Part shown: positions 32,775 through 42,443 of the stretch, in pieces
Layout: each line of letters starts with the position of its first letter
Position numbering within the stretch: the first letter of the stretch is position 1
Assembly: GCA_963971535.1 (NCBI GenBank)
Contig: OZ020591.1
Span: forward strand, 16,354,823-16,418,822
DNA: 64,000 nucleotides
Origin: Notolepis coatsorum
Lineage: Eukaryota; Chordata; Actinopteri; Aulopiformes; Paralepididae
Reading direction: 5' to 3'
Program-made: the position numbers and the translations under genes
Notes under the pieces: generated by a model
Told to the model about the DNA's origin: nothing
The model's database searches: none
What the model saw: the letters and a program-made list of their open reading frames with translations, nothing else

Positions 32775-35700
32775 CTAGGAGGGGGGTCGCAGCGGATGGG
32801 TGTCGAGGCGAGGAGGGCCGGGCAGAGCAGCGACCGCAGGCAGAGTATAAACACACACTACACACACACTCTCAACCGACTTCGCACACATGCAATGTGC
32901 AATGAAAAGCAAAGTGAAGGAATGCACACACTGATAGCGGAAGCCATTTCACATATTGAGAGTAGAGTGCCTGTTTTAGCTGTAGAAACATATTTAAAGT
33001 TTGAAAATACAGCTTACTTAAAGATGCCAGTTATGACTTTGTATATTTCAAATGCACCGGTGACATTCATTGTTGACTCAGGAGCAACACATAGCGTGCT
33101 TACGGTAAAAAGTTGTCCAGGGGCAAAAATAAGCGGGCGCTATGCATTTTCCAGGGGGGCATCAGGGGCTGTAATCAGAGAAAACTATACATTGCCGATG
33201 TCTTGTGTCATACAGGATGGAGGAAAGGCGGACTTGAGTTTTAAACATGCATTTTTATATTCATCTGCTTGTCCGTTTAATCTCTTGGGGAGGGATTTAA
33301 TGATTTTGCTGGGTATCCAATTAATATCAACGCCGAGCGGGGTGGAAGTGACAAAGTCAGAGAACACACTTTTGAAATCATATTTCCCTTTTTCATTTTT
33401 GTACCAATGGTGGGCAGAAATGGAGATGGCGTCTCAATTAATTGAGATGGCTCGCTCAGTTGTTCCGCCAGACGCGGATTTTATGGGGGCACACCAGATA
33501 CATATGACGGCGCAGGTATCACAAGACCCGGACCCTGAATTTAGTGATCTTTTCTTTTCCAAGATAGATGATGAAATCCTTTGTTCTGCTCTGTATTGGG
33601 ATAATCAGAGATGTATAATGGGGGTGGAGCTGAATCGGGAACAGGGGGAAATCTATAGCATGCCAGACTCAAGGCCTCACATGTGCTTGTCAAAACATGT
33701 GACGGACAGATGGGAGGACTTGAGCTCTTTAGCCGCAAGGTGTAACGACGTGTCTGATTGGGGGCCGACTGAGCGACCCGGGGTGATGTATTCTGCCTTG
33801 CAGGGCATTTACAAAATGTCGATGGCACCGTTTATTTGCAAAGCGATAAGAAGTGTGTACATGCTCCCTGACTCGGAGGACACTCAAGGGGGGCAACAGT
33901 ACAGTGATGAGTTGTGGGTAGATACAGGGGTGCCTAATGAGCTTGTGGGAGTGAACCCTGTTCTATGGGCATGTGGCAAGTATGACGTGGGGCTCATTAA
34001 AAATGCAGAGCCTGTTGTCATAGTGCCTAAAAGTGACTATAGGCCTGTAAGAAAGCAGTATCCGTTGAAAAAAGAGGCTGTGGAGGGGATCCGACCGGTG
34101 TTCGAATCTTTACTTGAGAAAGGAGTAATAGTGCCATGTTCAAATTCATCAGTCAGAACGCCTATATTCCCAGTTAAGAAAGTGAGAGGAGAAGGCCAGG
34201 CTAGAGAATGGAGATTTGTTCAGGATCTCAAGGCCGTCAATCAGGCTGTCCAGAGTAGGGCCCCGGATGTGCCAAATCCGCACACCATAATGAGCCAGAT
34301 CCCAGCCAATGCTAATTGGTTTTCAGTGGTAGATTTATCTAATGCATTTTTTAGTGTTCCGGTACACAAAGACAGTCAGTTTTGGTTCGCTTTCATGTTC
34401 AATGATAAATCATACACATTTACTAGACTTTGTCAGGGGTTTTGTGATAGTCCAACCATTTACCATCAAGCGCTAAGGCTGAGTTTAGACCCTTTGATTC
34501 TTACGGAGGGAACGGCTCTTTTGCAGTATTGTGATGATTTATTGATAGCAGCTCCTACTAAGGAGCAGTGCAGAGAGGACACTATCACTCTACTGAATCA
34601 CTTGGCAGAGGAGGGTCACAAAGCTAGTCTAACGAAGCTACAGTTTGTCAAACAGCGTGTCACCTTTCTGGGTCATATTCTTACTCCAGAGGGAAAGGAG
34701 CTATCACCTAACAGAATTGAGGCAATTGTCAGACTACCGAGACCAATAACAAAAAAGCAGGTCATGTGTTTTTTGGGCACCTGTGGGTTTTGCAGATCGT
34801 TCATTCCAAATTATTCAGAGTTGGCGAGCCCTCTAGGCGATATGATTCATGGAAAGGGTCTGATATCGACCGGCAAGGTCACGTGGACGTCAGAGGGAGA
34901 GGCGGCGTTTATAACATTAAAAAAAGCGTTACAGACCACTCCTTCTCTGGGAATCCCAGATCCTACACAGCCTTTCACACAGCCTTTCACACAGACAGTA
35001 GATGAAAAAAACGGTCATATGACGTCTGTCCTCTTGCAGGCACATGGAGACAGGCTCCGCCCTGTAGCATACTACTCAAGCAGGCTCGACCCAGTAGGGG
35101 CGGGACTCCCTCCTTGCCTGAGGGCCGTGGCAGCAGCTGAGAAGGCTGTCACAGCCTCACGTGATATAGTGGGCTACAGTGACCTCACTCTTTTGGTACC
35201 CCATTCAGTCGCTCACATTTTGTTAGAGTATAAGACGAGTCACTTGTCAGCGGCTCGGTATCTCAGATATCATACAACATTGCTTGATTTGCCCAATATT
35301 ACTGTGAAACGATGCACAGTACTTAATCCAGCAACTCTGCTGCCATCTCCTGGCGATGGAGAGCCACACCACTGTGTGGCAGAGTTAAATGAGATTTGCA
35401 CACCCAGGCCTGACCTGTCGTCCGTCCCACAAAGTAATCCTGATTTTGTTTTCTATACAGATGGGTCAGCCTCTAGGGATCCAGAGACAGGCAGGGCCAG
35501 GGCAGGCTATGCTGTAGTATCTGACTATGAAACAGTGATATCTGGTCCTCTCCCCTCACACTACTCCGCGCAGGTTGCTGAACTTGTTGCACTGACTCAG
35601 GCATGCATAAGTGGGAGGGGCAAGGTGATAACAATCTGGACAGACTCAAGGTACGCGTTCGGGGTAATTCATGACTACGGGGCGTTGTGGAGGCACAGGA

Positions 35701-37091
35701 AGTTTCTCACATCCTCTGGGAAGTTGATTATGCATCATGAAAAAATTCTGGCTCTCTTAGACAGCATTTTATTACCCGCAGCAGTTTCAGTGTGCAAATG
35801 CACAGCGCATAGGAACACACGGGACCCGGTGGCGTTGGGAAATAGCAGAGCAGATGCTGCGGCAAAACAAGCAGCAACTCTACCTTTTGTATCGGAGGGG
35901 GACCCCCATATTCTAGTTTTAGTTCCCTCTCCTTCCCCATTGGTTGAGGTACAGGATGCCTCCACTTCAGAGGAGAGAGCAGCATGGCATAAAGCGGGGG
36001 CAGTATTTGAGGGCGGAATTTGGGTGGGGTCAAATGGTAATCCATGTCTTCCGTCTGCACTGTTTCCAGCGTATGCAAAACTGACGCACGGCCTAGACCA
36101 TGTGTCGAAGGGAGGTATGCAGGCATTGATTGACACAGAGTGGTACACGAGGGGTTTCTCAGCGTATGCCCAGAAATATTGTCAGGCTTGTGTTATTTGT
36201 GTCACCCACAATGTAGGGAGGGGCACAAACGTTCCACCTGCAGCACATCCGCCCCCCACTAGAGCATTTGAACATGTGATGATGGATTTCATTGAATTGA
36301 CTCCATCAGAGGGGAAAACATTTTGTTTGGTGATGGTAGACATGTGGTCAAAGTGGATTGAAGTGTTCCCCTCTTCTAAGGCCACCTCTGCTACAGTAGC
36401 GAAGGCACTACTCACTGAGGTCGTCCCCCGGTGGGGGTGCCCCCGCTTTCTCAGCGGGGACAACGGGCGGCACTTTTATAATGAGGCTATACGACAGGTT
36501 AGCGCGTTTCTTGGGATCAGTTTACGGTTTCACTGTAGTTATCACCCGCAGAGTGGGGGGGCGATAGAGAGGGAGAACGGAACCCTCAAAAACAAATTAG
36601 CGAAAATATGTGCACAGACTAATTTGCTATGGACGAAAGCATTACCTATAGCGCTGATGTACATGCGGATGCGACAGAGATCAAGAACTGGGCTTTCTCC
36701 TTATGAGATACTGTTTGCCACGCCCCCATGTGTGGGAAGTAGTAACCCAAGGGAACCTCTTCCTTCAACAGCATTGTGTGAAGACGCGTTACTAACGTAT
36801 TGTATGTCTTTATCACAGGCATTGGAGAAAATCAGGCAGAGGGTGAAAGCAGCGCTCCCGGTTCCAGCCTCTCAACCCCTCCACAAAATACGACCAGGGG
36901 ACTTTGTGGTCATTAAAGATTTTAGGAAGAAGAACTGGCAATCCAAACGGTGGTTAGGTCCGTTTCAAGTTCTTTTAACCACCCATACGGCTATCCGTGT
37001 GGCAGAGAGACCATCCTGGGTTCACGCAGCCCACTGTAAAATCTGTCCGAGCCACACAGAGGCCTCCGATAACGCTGAGGGAACAAATTAA
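32775..37091 (+). CDS. pol: ERV protease-reverse transcriptase-RNase H-integrase (pro-pol)
   Basis: The frame is continuous with gag across one UGA. Pol is open from 32775 to TAA at 37089-37091, with the first internal ATG at 32796. Residue numbers here count from 32796. A retropepsin motif VDSGATHS has its catalytic Asp at 94. The reverse transcriptase has VPHKDSQFWFAF-type motifs and YCDD at 578-581 (34527-34538). RNase H shows YTDGSA (Asp889), then AELVALTQA and WTDSRYAF. Integrase has a zinc-binding segment ending CQACVIC, then Asp1164, Asp1222 (SGDNGR) and Glu1258 (AIEREN). This is the D-x35-E spacing. The protein copies viral RNA and inserts the DNA. There are no internal stops, so it looks intact. 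A short direct duplication TQPFTQPFTQ lies in the RT-RNase H connection. Confidence 0.93.
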   Translation, partial: LGGGSQRMGVEARRAGQSSDRRQSINTHYTHTLNRLRTHAMCNEKQSEGMHTLIAEAISHIESRVPVLAVETYLKFENTAYLKMPVMTLYISNAPVTFIVDSGATHSVLTVKSCPGAKISGRYAFSRGASGAVIRENYTLPMSCVIQDGGKADLSFKHAFLYSSACPFNLLGRDLMILLGIQLISTPSGVEVTKSENTLLKSYFPFSFLYQWWAEMEMASQLIEMARSVVPPDADFMGAHQIHMTAQVSQDPDPEFSDLFFSKIDDEILCSALYWDNQRCIMGVELNREQGEIYSMPDSRPHMCLSKHVTDRWEDLSSLAARCNDVSDWGPTERPGVMYSALQGIYKMSMAPFICKAIRSVYMLPDSEDTQGGQQYSDELWVDTGVPNELVGVNPVLWACGKYDVGLIKNAEPVVIVPKSDYRPVRKQYPLKKEAVEGIRPVFESLLEKGVIVPCSNSSVRTPIFPVKKVRGEGQAREWRFVQDLKAVNQAVQSRAPDVPNPHTIMSQIPANANWFSVVDLSNAFFSVPVHKDSQFWFAFMFNDKSYTFTRLCQGFCDSPTIYHQALRLSLDPLILTEGTALLQYCDDLLIAAPTKEQCREDTITLLNHLAEEGHKASLTKLQFVKQRVTFLGHILTPEGKELSPNRIEAIVRLPRPITKKQVMCFLGTCGFCRSFIPNYSELASPLGDMIHGKGLISTGKVTWTSEGEAAFITLKKALQTTPSLGIPDPTQPFTQPFTQTVDEKNGHMTSVLLQAHGDRLRPVAYYSSRLDPVGAGLPPCLRAVAAAEKAVTASRDIVGYSDLTLLVPHSVAHILLEYKTSHLSAARYLRYHTTLLDLPNITVKRCTVLNPATLLPSPGDGEPHHCVAELNEICTPRPDLSSVPQSNPDFVFYTDGSASRDPETGRARAGYAVVSDYETVISGPLPSHYSAQVAELVALTQACISGRGKVITIWTDSRYAFGVIHDYGALWRHRKFLTSSGKLIMHHEKILALLDSILLPAAVSVCKCTAHRNTRDPVALGNSRADAAAKQAATLPFVSEGDPHILVLVPSPSPLVEVQDASTSEERAAWHKAGAVFEGGIWVGSNGNPCLPSALFPAYAKLTHGLDHVSKGGMQALIDTEWYTRGFSAYAQKYCQACVICVTHNVGRGTNVPPAAHPPPTRAFEHVMMDFIELTPSEGKTFCLVMVDMWSKWIEVFPSSKATSATVAKALLTEVVPRWGCPRFLSGDNGRHFYNEAIRQVSAFLGISLRFHCSYHPQSGGAIERENGTLKNKLAKICAQTNLLWTKALPIALMYMRMRQRSRTGLSPYEILFATPPCVGSSNPREPLPSTALCEDALLTYCMSLSQALEKIRQRVKAALPVPASQPLHKIRPGDFVVIKDFRKKNWQSKRWLGPFQVLLTTHTAIRVAERPSWVHAAHCKICPSHTEASDNAEGTN

Positions 37092-37124
37092 TTGGCAGTT
37101 AACGTGACTTGTAATCTTAGCAGG

Positions 37125-39170
37125 ATGGTGCTCAGCCACACTGACTGTGCGTGTTACAAAGGTCACCTGTTTTTATTTCTCATTTCTTACATACATCATA
37201 CTTTTGTCACTCATGACATGCAGGAGGGCAATAGCTGGCCTCAGATTAGGGCCGTGTTTTTCCCCTTAGTGATCATGTGTATTTTCTCAATTTCAAGCAC
37301 GACCACGGCCACTCTTCCGGTAGTGACCTTAATCGAGGGGGAGACGGCCACGTTTAGCTTACCATTGGGGGACATGCCGGTGGATATGCGAGATTTTCTT
37401 GATGAGAGGAGTAGGGAGGATGCGTCCTCTGAGGATATATTTGGCAAATACATTTGCATAAGCCCTTGCTCCACTAGATCTCACATAATCGCTCACTCCT
37501 TACTGGCTCGGTATTTTAATGTTGACACTCCTTTTGGTGCTAGGTGGACCATTTCTGACTCTGACATGATCAGTGATAAGGAGGTTCCCGACTGCCATTC
37601 TTCGAGCGGGAGAGGCTCATGTATTAGCCTGGCTATAACAGTAAGATCTGTGGAGAAAATAGATGACGGTTATTGGGTATTAGGCATAGAACGTGCTGGC
37701 AAAGATATCATGGTTGTTTTCAGAGTCCTAGTGGCAGGGGGATCAAACACCCTAGACCAACGTCAGAGGACCACCCCACTTCCCCCAACCCCACTTCCCC
37801 CCCAACCAGGCGACCACCCCACTCCCCATGGTAGTGATATGCAGGGACCGGAGTTCCACGCGAACGACAATTATTGGCTCAGTTGGGCAAAGTATACGGC
37901 TCAGTATCACTTACAAGATGACTGCTATGTATGTGCAGCAGCTAGACCAGCGCTGGCTACGGCTCCTTTTCCACTAAATGGAACCAACTCACGTGATGCA
38001 TCTGAGTGCTTGTTAATGTCCGCCGCGGCCACTATAACAGATAGGTTCTGTCCCGGGCTCAACCTTCTTTTTCCCATTCCAAAGGCCATTTCATCACCAC
38101 CGCCCTCTACTTTTGCACAGGGGGATTATGAGTGTTTCACAGCAATAAGGTCTGGGAAGAGTAGCCCTAGGGGTAGATTCCCTTATTGCACTTCCACTTG
38201 GGTGATGGAGGAGAATGGCATTTCTTCATATTCCACTTCGGAGGGGGCTCCCTCTCGGTTGTCACAGCATGTTCCTACACTGTCTAACTTTGCGCCCCGA
38301 GCTAGGTCTGACGTGTGGTGGGCTTGTGGCGCTGCAAAAGGTTTGATACAAGTTCTCCCCGCTGATTGGTCAGGCACGTGTAGTCCAGTGATGTTAACGA
38401 TGCCTGTGTTCATAGGTAAACTTGCGTCCATCGAACCCCTCACAGCTAATCATGTGAAGAGGCGTGCTCTCTCTCCGCCAGGAGTCCCGGCTTCTCCCGT
38501 TTGGTTTGATTCCATTATGGTGCCTAGGGGGGTTCCTGATGAGTTTAAGGCCAGGAGTGAGATAGCAGCGGGGTTTGAATCCATTTTTGTTTGGCCTACT
38601 ATTAATAAGAACGTAGCCTGGATTAATCTAATATTTTTTAATCAACAGCGGTACCTGAATTTGACTCACTCTGCAATTGAGGGGGTGGCCGAGCAACTCA
38701 GTGCGGTTTCTCTTATGACGTGGCAAAATCGTATGGCATTGGACATGCTGCTGGCTGAAAGGGGAGGGGTCTGCGTGATGATAGGGGTCACCTGCTGCAC
38801 CTGGATTCCTTCAAACACAAGTCCGAATGGTTCTGTGCACAGGGCTTTGGAGGGGCTACGCTCGCTCAAACAGGAACTGGCTGAGAGTTCGGGTGTTAGT
38901 GATCCTTTTTCAGGATATTTTGAGAATCTATTCGGTAAATGGAAGAGGCTGGCTGCCACAATAACCACTGCGGTTTTGGTCGTTGTGATTTTATTTGTGT
39001 TTGTTGGCTGTTGTGTGATACCTTGTTTCAAGGGCCTTATCAAACGAGTGATAGACAGGTCAGTGGCAAATACCATGGTTAGAGCTCAAATTTCTCTTTC
39101 CCCTTCTGCTCGTTGTGACACAGAAGGGGGGGAGATTTCGGATTCATCTGAGGATGAAGACAGTGTGTGA
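37125..39170 (+). CDS. env: ERV envelope glycoprotein (SU-TM)
   Basis: The first ATG is at 37125, giving 681 residues. A second ATG shortly downstream precedes a better signal peptide (VFFPLVIMCIFSIS). The surface subunit is rich in Cys and has several N-x-S/T sites. A basic KRR near 38463, about residue 446, is a candidate cleavage region, though not a strict furin site. The transmembrane subunit shows a heptad-like helix, then a CX6CC motif (Cys550, Cys557, Cys558), then a membrane anchor (AVLVVVILFVFVGCCVIP) and an acidic cytoplasmic tail. CX6CC is typical of gamma-type TM proteins covalently linked to SU. No stop or frameshift is seen. Expression would need a spliced RNA. Confidence 0.88.
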   Translation: MVLSHTDCACYKGHLFLFLISYIHHTFVTHDMQEGNSWPQIRAVFFPLVIMCIFSISSTTTATLPVVTLIEGETATFSLPLGDMPVDMRDFLDERSREDASSEDIFGKYICISPCSTRSHIIAHSLLARYFNVDTPFGARWTISDSDMISDKEVPDCHSSSGRGSCISLAITVRSVEKIDDGYWVLGIERAGKDIMVVFRVLVAGGSNTLDQRQRTTPLPPTPLPPQPGDHPTPHGSDMQGPEFHANDNYWLSWAKYTAQYHLQDDCYVCAAARPALATAPFPLNGTNSRDASECLLMSAAATITDRFCPGLNLLFPIPKAISSPPPSTFAQGDYECFTAIRSGKSSPRGRFPYCTSTWVMEENGISSYSTSEGAPSRLSQHVPTLSNFAPRARSDVWWACGAAKGLIQVLPADWSGTCSPVMLTMPVFIGKLASIEPLTANHVKRRALSPPGVPASPVWFDSIMVPRGVPDEFKARSEIAAGFESIFVWPTINKNVAWINLIFFNQQRYLNLTHSAIEGVAEQLSAVSLMTWQNRMALDMLLAERGGVCVMIGVTCCTWIPSNTSPNGSVHRALEGLRSLKQELAESSGVSDPFSGYFENLFGKWKRLAATITTAVLVVVILFVFVGCCVIPCFKGLIKRVIDRSVANTMVRAQISLSPSARCDTEGGEISDSSEDEDSV

Positions 39171-40396
39171 TGTCTATTTTCTTTTATGTGACAGCTTTAG
39201 GCAAGGCACTCTGCAAGATTTGAGGTTGAGCCACACACACTGCCAGACACACTGCCAGACACATAGCAGACACATTCTGGTACATTATTTCTTAAATATT
39301 TGGCATGTTGAATCGTTTGATGCTGGAATTAGTGTGTGATGTATTTTCTCTTTTTGTTTTCCGAGGGAGAGATGGGGCGTGTCCTGCTGTTCCATTCCCA
39401 CCGGTGATTGGCTTACGCGGGGAGCAGACCGGGCCGGCTGTGGACGCTTTCCCAGCCCATGACTGTTGGACCACGAACAATAGGATGGTGGGTGGGGGGG
39501 TGATAGGTCGCGTCCGTGGGTAGAGACAGGCTTTTCTAAAAGCCCTCTCGGGAGCATGATTTTTTGGCACGGCGGGACACCTGTATAACAGGGATCTTTT
39601 GCTGCCCATTGAAGTTCCAGTGCATAAGAACCCCCCACTGCGACAAGAAGACGAGGGGTAGCATAGTGTTGTTCGTGGTTGTCAAGCTCTGGTTTGTCTA
39701 CCTCTGAGATGTCCCATCGCCGCGGGGTTTTTTTTTTGGAATGGTGTGGACGTGCCCTGTTTCATCTCCGGATTCTGCACTGTCAAGAGGCAAGTTGTGG
39801 TTAATATTACGCATTAGAGGTTGTGTTGTCCTTAGAGTTCCAAGAAAGTTTTTGTGTCTGTCAGTTTTGTTGTTTTTTAATTCCTTTTCTTATTATTATT
39901 ATTCTTATTTTTATTATTATTATTATTATTCTTATTTTTATTATTATTATTATTATTCTTATTTTTATTATTATTATTATTATTCTTATTTTAGTATTAT
40001 TATGGCTATTGTTGTTGTTATTATGATATGTTCTGGGGTTTTCGGTGGATGGTTATTTTTCTGCAAAATACTTTTCCTGGGATTTTGTGTTTCTTTCCAG
40101 CTTGAGAGGAGAGATGTTTCCATCTGGACCTGTGTTGTGTTGTGACCAGCGCCGGGATGCTGTGCTGGGTTCACGACTTGGACGTTTCATCATCTCACGG
40201 TTCACGACTTGGACATTCCATCACCTCACTGGGATGGAGATCCTGTGTTCACCGTCCCTCAGCCTGACCGCCTTTATATGTAGGCCGCTGTCTCCCTCTA
40301 GGGGCTGGTGGTAGTAGTTGTTTAAGTGGGATAATTATTTCTGTTTTGTTTTATATGGTGATAATAATGTTGATTACATCATCAAGAGGAGGGAAC
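39171..40396 (+). other. ERV region between env and 3' LTR, with TTATT repeats
   Basis: This 1.2-kb segment is unusually long for a simple retrovirus. It contains short direct repeats (CACACTGCCAGACACA near 39235), GC-rich DNA, and a T-rich array at about 39890-39995. The array is built of ATTATTATTATTCTTATTTTT units of about 30 bp, three to four copies. An ORF (39741-40145, 134 codons) runs through the array and is Tyr/Phe/Ile-rich with a hydrophobic C-terminal half. It may be an accessory gene or only an artefact of the repeat. I recognise no family. Confidence 0.6.
40383..40396 (+). promoter_or_regulatory. ERV polypurine tract
   Basis: AAGAGGAGGGAA lies immediately before the 3' LTR, where plus-strand DNA synthesis is primed in retroviruses. 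Confidence 0.75.
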
Positions 40397-40866
40397 TGTC
40401 GTGGAAATATATTATCATACCATTGTGGTATTGTATGAGAGGGCGCTGTCATCAGATATCAACGTAGTATGTTTCTCTTTAAGAGAAGCACACATTAGCC
40501 AGTCAAAACAATTTGGTTATGATCTATGTTGATCCTTGCTATAAGGCCATAAGTGACATTGTTATGGGATCCGCTCTGTTTTCCTTGTGAAGCAGCCATA
40601 ATAGTCATTTCAGCCAATCCTCAGAGTGATGTTCCAGTTCCTTCCACGTCATATGTATATATTAATTTTGTATTAACGGTCTTGGGGAACGAGAGATCGT
40701 CCTCACTTGGTGATCGGACATTTGTTTACATGGTCTGATCTTCAACTGTGCATTCCTTATCAATTGATCTATGTGAGGAATTAAATCTATTTTCTATTTC
40801 CTTATTTCAGCTTTTGGACTCAGAACAAGTTATTGCTCATTATTATATTATTAATCTCCCACAACA
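40397..40866 (+). repeat. ERV 3' LTR
   Basis: It is 470 bp long like the 5' LTR and I found no base difference on reading the two side by side. CCAAT, TATA and ATTAAA elements are in the same places. GTAG follows at 40867-40870. Confidence 0.93.
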
Positions 40867-41290
40867 GTAGCTAGCCAGCTGGATAACGTTACACAATGCC
40901 TCATGTATTAAACTAAAAGTGAATAGTTGACTGGGTCATTTTGTAACAGTAGCTAACATCAGCTCACGGAGGTCTCTCTGACTAGACTAACGTCAGTCAC
41001 GGTGACTGTGTGTTTACATGCAGCATACAGAAACAGGTGGGGAGTATAGGAGCAGCAGCAGCAGCAGCAGTGGGCTCGCTGTGCTCAGACAGCGAGTGAG
41101 AACTCCGCTCAGAATTGGATCATGATTTTCGGTTTTCACATGACCATTTGATTGGCCGCCACACGGCGGGCAGACGTCATAGTGGGAGGCGCCAAACGTA
41201 TAAACTGAGCGCAAATGGCGGGTGGCGCTCTCTAGTTTCGCCCCCTGTCTGTATGACAACTATTAAAGAAACTTGAAACTTGAACTTGAG

Positions 41291-41474
41291 GGTACTACGA
41301 CTATGCTTGCACCTCATGGTACCAAAGCGCCTCAAAGGTGATAAAAACAAAATTACAAACATCTCAAAACAAACTGGACAGACTACTGCTTGACCTTACT
41401 CCTAGAACCCACCTCACCCCTGCCCGATTTGACAACCTAGGATGGCTTAGAGTAGACGACAGAGTACAGCATCT
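41291..41474 (+). pseudogene. LINE ORF2 C-terminal fragment
   Basis: Readable pieces are VPKRLK, DLTPRTHLTPA and FDNLGWLRVDD, with frame changes between them. The same peptide (LTPRTHLTPAHFDNLGWLRVDD) is encoded on the minus strand at 63362-63559, so both belong to one LINE family. It lies between the L2-like LINE tail and a CAGGG-type terminus at 41475. Confidence 0.7.
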
Positions 41475-42044
41475 CAGGGCTGTACGCTAAGGTTTTTCAC
41501 TAGGGGCACACTTGCACCTAAATGAGAAATTTAGGGGCACAGAATATTTTTTAGGGGCACATTTTTTAATAACAATTTTACCATTATAGTGCAAAAAAAT
41601 ATGTTCCTCCTGCCTCATTACTGTGGTCCTTTTATTTTACATTTAAGTGCGTTTGTTTTCAGGTTTCTATCTTTTATAATGAACCAACTGAGAAAGTGTG
41701 TAAATAACTAATAGAACAAAAACAACAAACTGTGTGTGTGTGTGTGCGCGCGCTTGTGTAGTGCTCCTTGAATGAGATCATCACAACACACACACCATTG
41801 CATTAATCAGGAGGACAAGAAACTCTGCATACCTTTGTTTCACAATGAAAAGTGCTTTATAAATAAAATGAAATTATTATTGTAAATAACCCCATGAAAG
41901 GTTTATTATTTTTATGGTTAATTACCTGCTTCATATTTGTGTGGTTACTGGTTTCAGGGTGTGCCTAAAGTGATCAATGTGTTGGGCCATTTATAGAGAT
42001 CTATGCCACTGGCCGGTGAGTCAAAAAGTTAATTTCGCTCCCTG
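41475..42044. mobile_element. Composite of 5-bp-TSD family left end and hAT-D family right end
   Basis: The left end is CAGGGCTGTACGCTAAGG followed by CACTAGGGGCAC, as in the 26266 and 56780 elements. The right end is the hAT-D type, GTCAAAAAGTTAATTTCGC with CCTG at 42044. Flanks do not match (CATCT left, TATGT right). A (GT)n tract lies at about 41733-41745. This is either two truncated elements side by side or a recombinant. Confidence 0.6.
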
Positions 42045-42240
42045 TATGTCATAAATGTATAGATGTAGCAGTACTGTCTATCTACTGTCATATATGTCCT
42101 GATGAATTGAAAATGGGGGACCCTGATGTAAACAAGACGAAAGTCTTTCTCTGGTCTGCATCCCCTTAACAATTGTGTGTATTGAGCTGTACTGTACCCA
42201 TTCTGCAATCTGTTAATAACGTTTTCAATCAATCAACCTA
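42045..42240 (+). mobile_element. LINE 3' end (CR1/L2-like family)
   Basis: It contains TGAATTGAAAATGGGGGACC, CTGATGTAAACAAGACGAA, GGTCTGCATCCCCTTAACAA and TACCCATTCTGCAATCTGTT, then CAATCAATCAA. This 3' untranslated block recurs at about 54893, 55975, 56150 and 44110 on the minus strand and at 62337 on the plus strand. The ATTG/CAAT tail marks the 3' terminus. Confidence 0.75.
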
Positions 42241-42241
42241 T

Positions 42242-42420
42242 TTGCGCTCAGTCTCTATGGCCTTTCAGCCCCCCCCATGCTCACCCCCTAGAGGTGCTTG
42301 GCTTATCATTCTAAACACCTCCGTCACCATGCATACAGTACCATAAACCATCCCCCCCTCACCATCCTCTTACCAACCATCCCAATGTAATTAGCACAAC
42401 ATCTAACCCTGACTACTATA
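42242..42420. repeat. Dispersed repeat, paired with 57186-57370
   Basis: GCGCTCAGTCTCTATGGCC, the C run, CATGCTC and CACCCCCTAGAG, GGCTTATCATT, AACACCTC and CACCATGCA recur in the same order at 57186-57370. I cannot assign it to a family. Confidence 0.75.
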
Positions 42421-42443
42421 AGAGACACCATCTAACCCTAACT

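Larger units (their letters stand above)
29555..40866 (+). mobile_element. Endogenous retrovirus, structurally complete provirus, 11.3 kb
   Basis: Two 470-bp LTRs (29555-30024 and 40397-40866) read identically by eye. The 4-bp TSD GTAG lies at 29551-29554 and 40867-40870. The order is LTR, tRNA-Ser-type primer site, long leader, gag, pro-pol in the same frame, env, a 1.2-kb region, purine tract, LTR. All three genes are open. A related hAT-D copy near 11010-11020 shows the site without the provirus. Same-frame gag-pol, 4-bp TSD and a CX6CC motif in env fit the gamma/epsilon-like retroviruses of fish. Identical LTRs indicate recent insertion, since both copies are made identical at integration. 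Whether it is fixed or polymorphic, and whether it is expressed, is unknown. Confidence 0.93.
29139..41247 (-). mobile_element. hAT-D family transposon containing the ERV
   Basis: The ends are CAGGGAGCGAAATTAAC at 29139 and, as reverse complement, CAGGGGGCGAAACTAGAGAG ending at 41247. The octamer TCTGTATG flanks it at 29131-29138 and 41248-41255. Without the provirus (29555-40866) it is only about 800 bp and has no transposase, so it is non-autonomous. Relatives are at 10618-11559, 47861-49098 and the end at 42044. It sits in the 3' untranslated region of an L2-like LINE. Confidence 0.9.

Noticed and set aside
35728-36148. Minus-strand ORFs of 130-137 codons
   Set aside because: They are antisense to ERV RNase H and integrase.
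39741-40145. ERV accessory protein called with confidence
   Set aside because: Much of the ORF is translated from the ATT-rich array. It is kept only as an open question.
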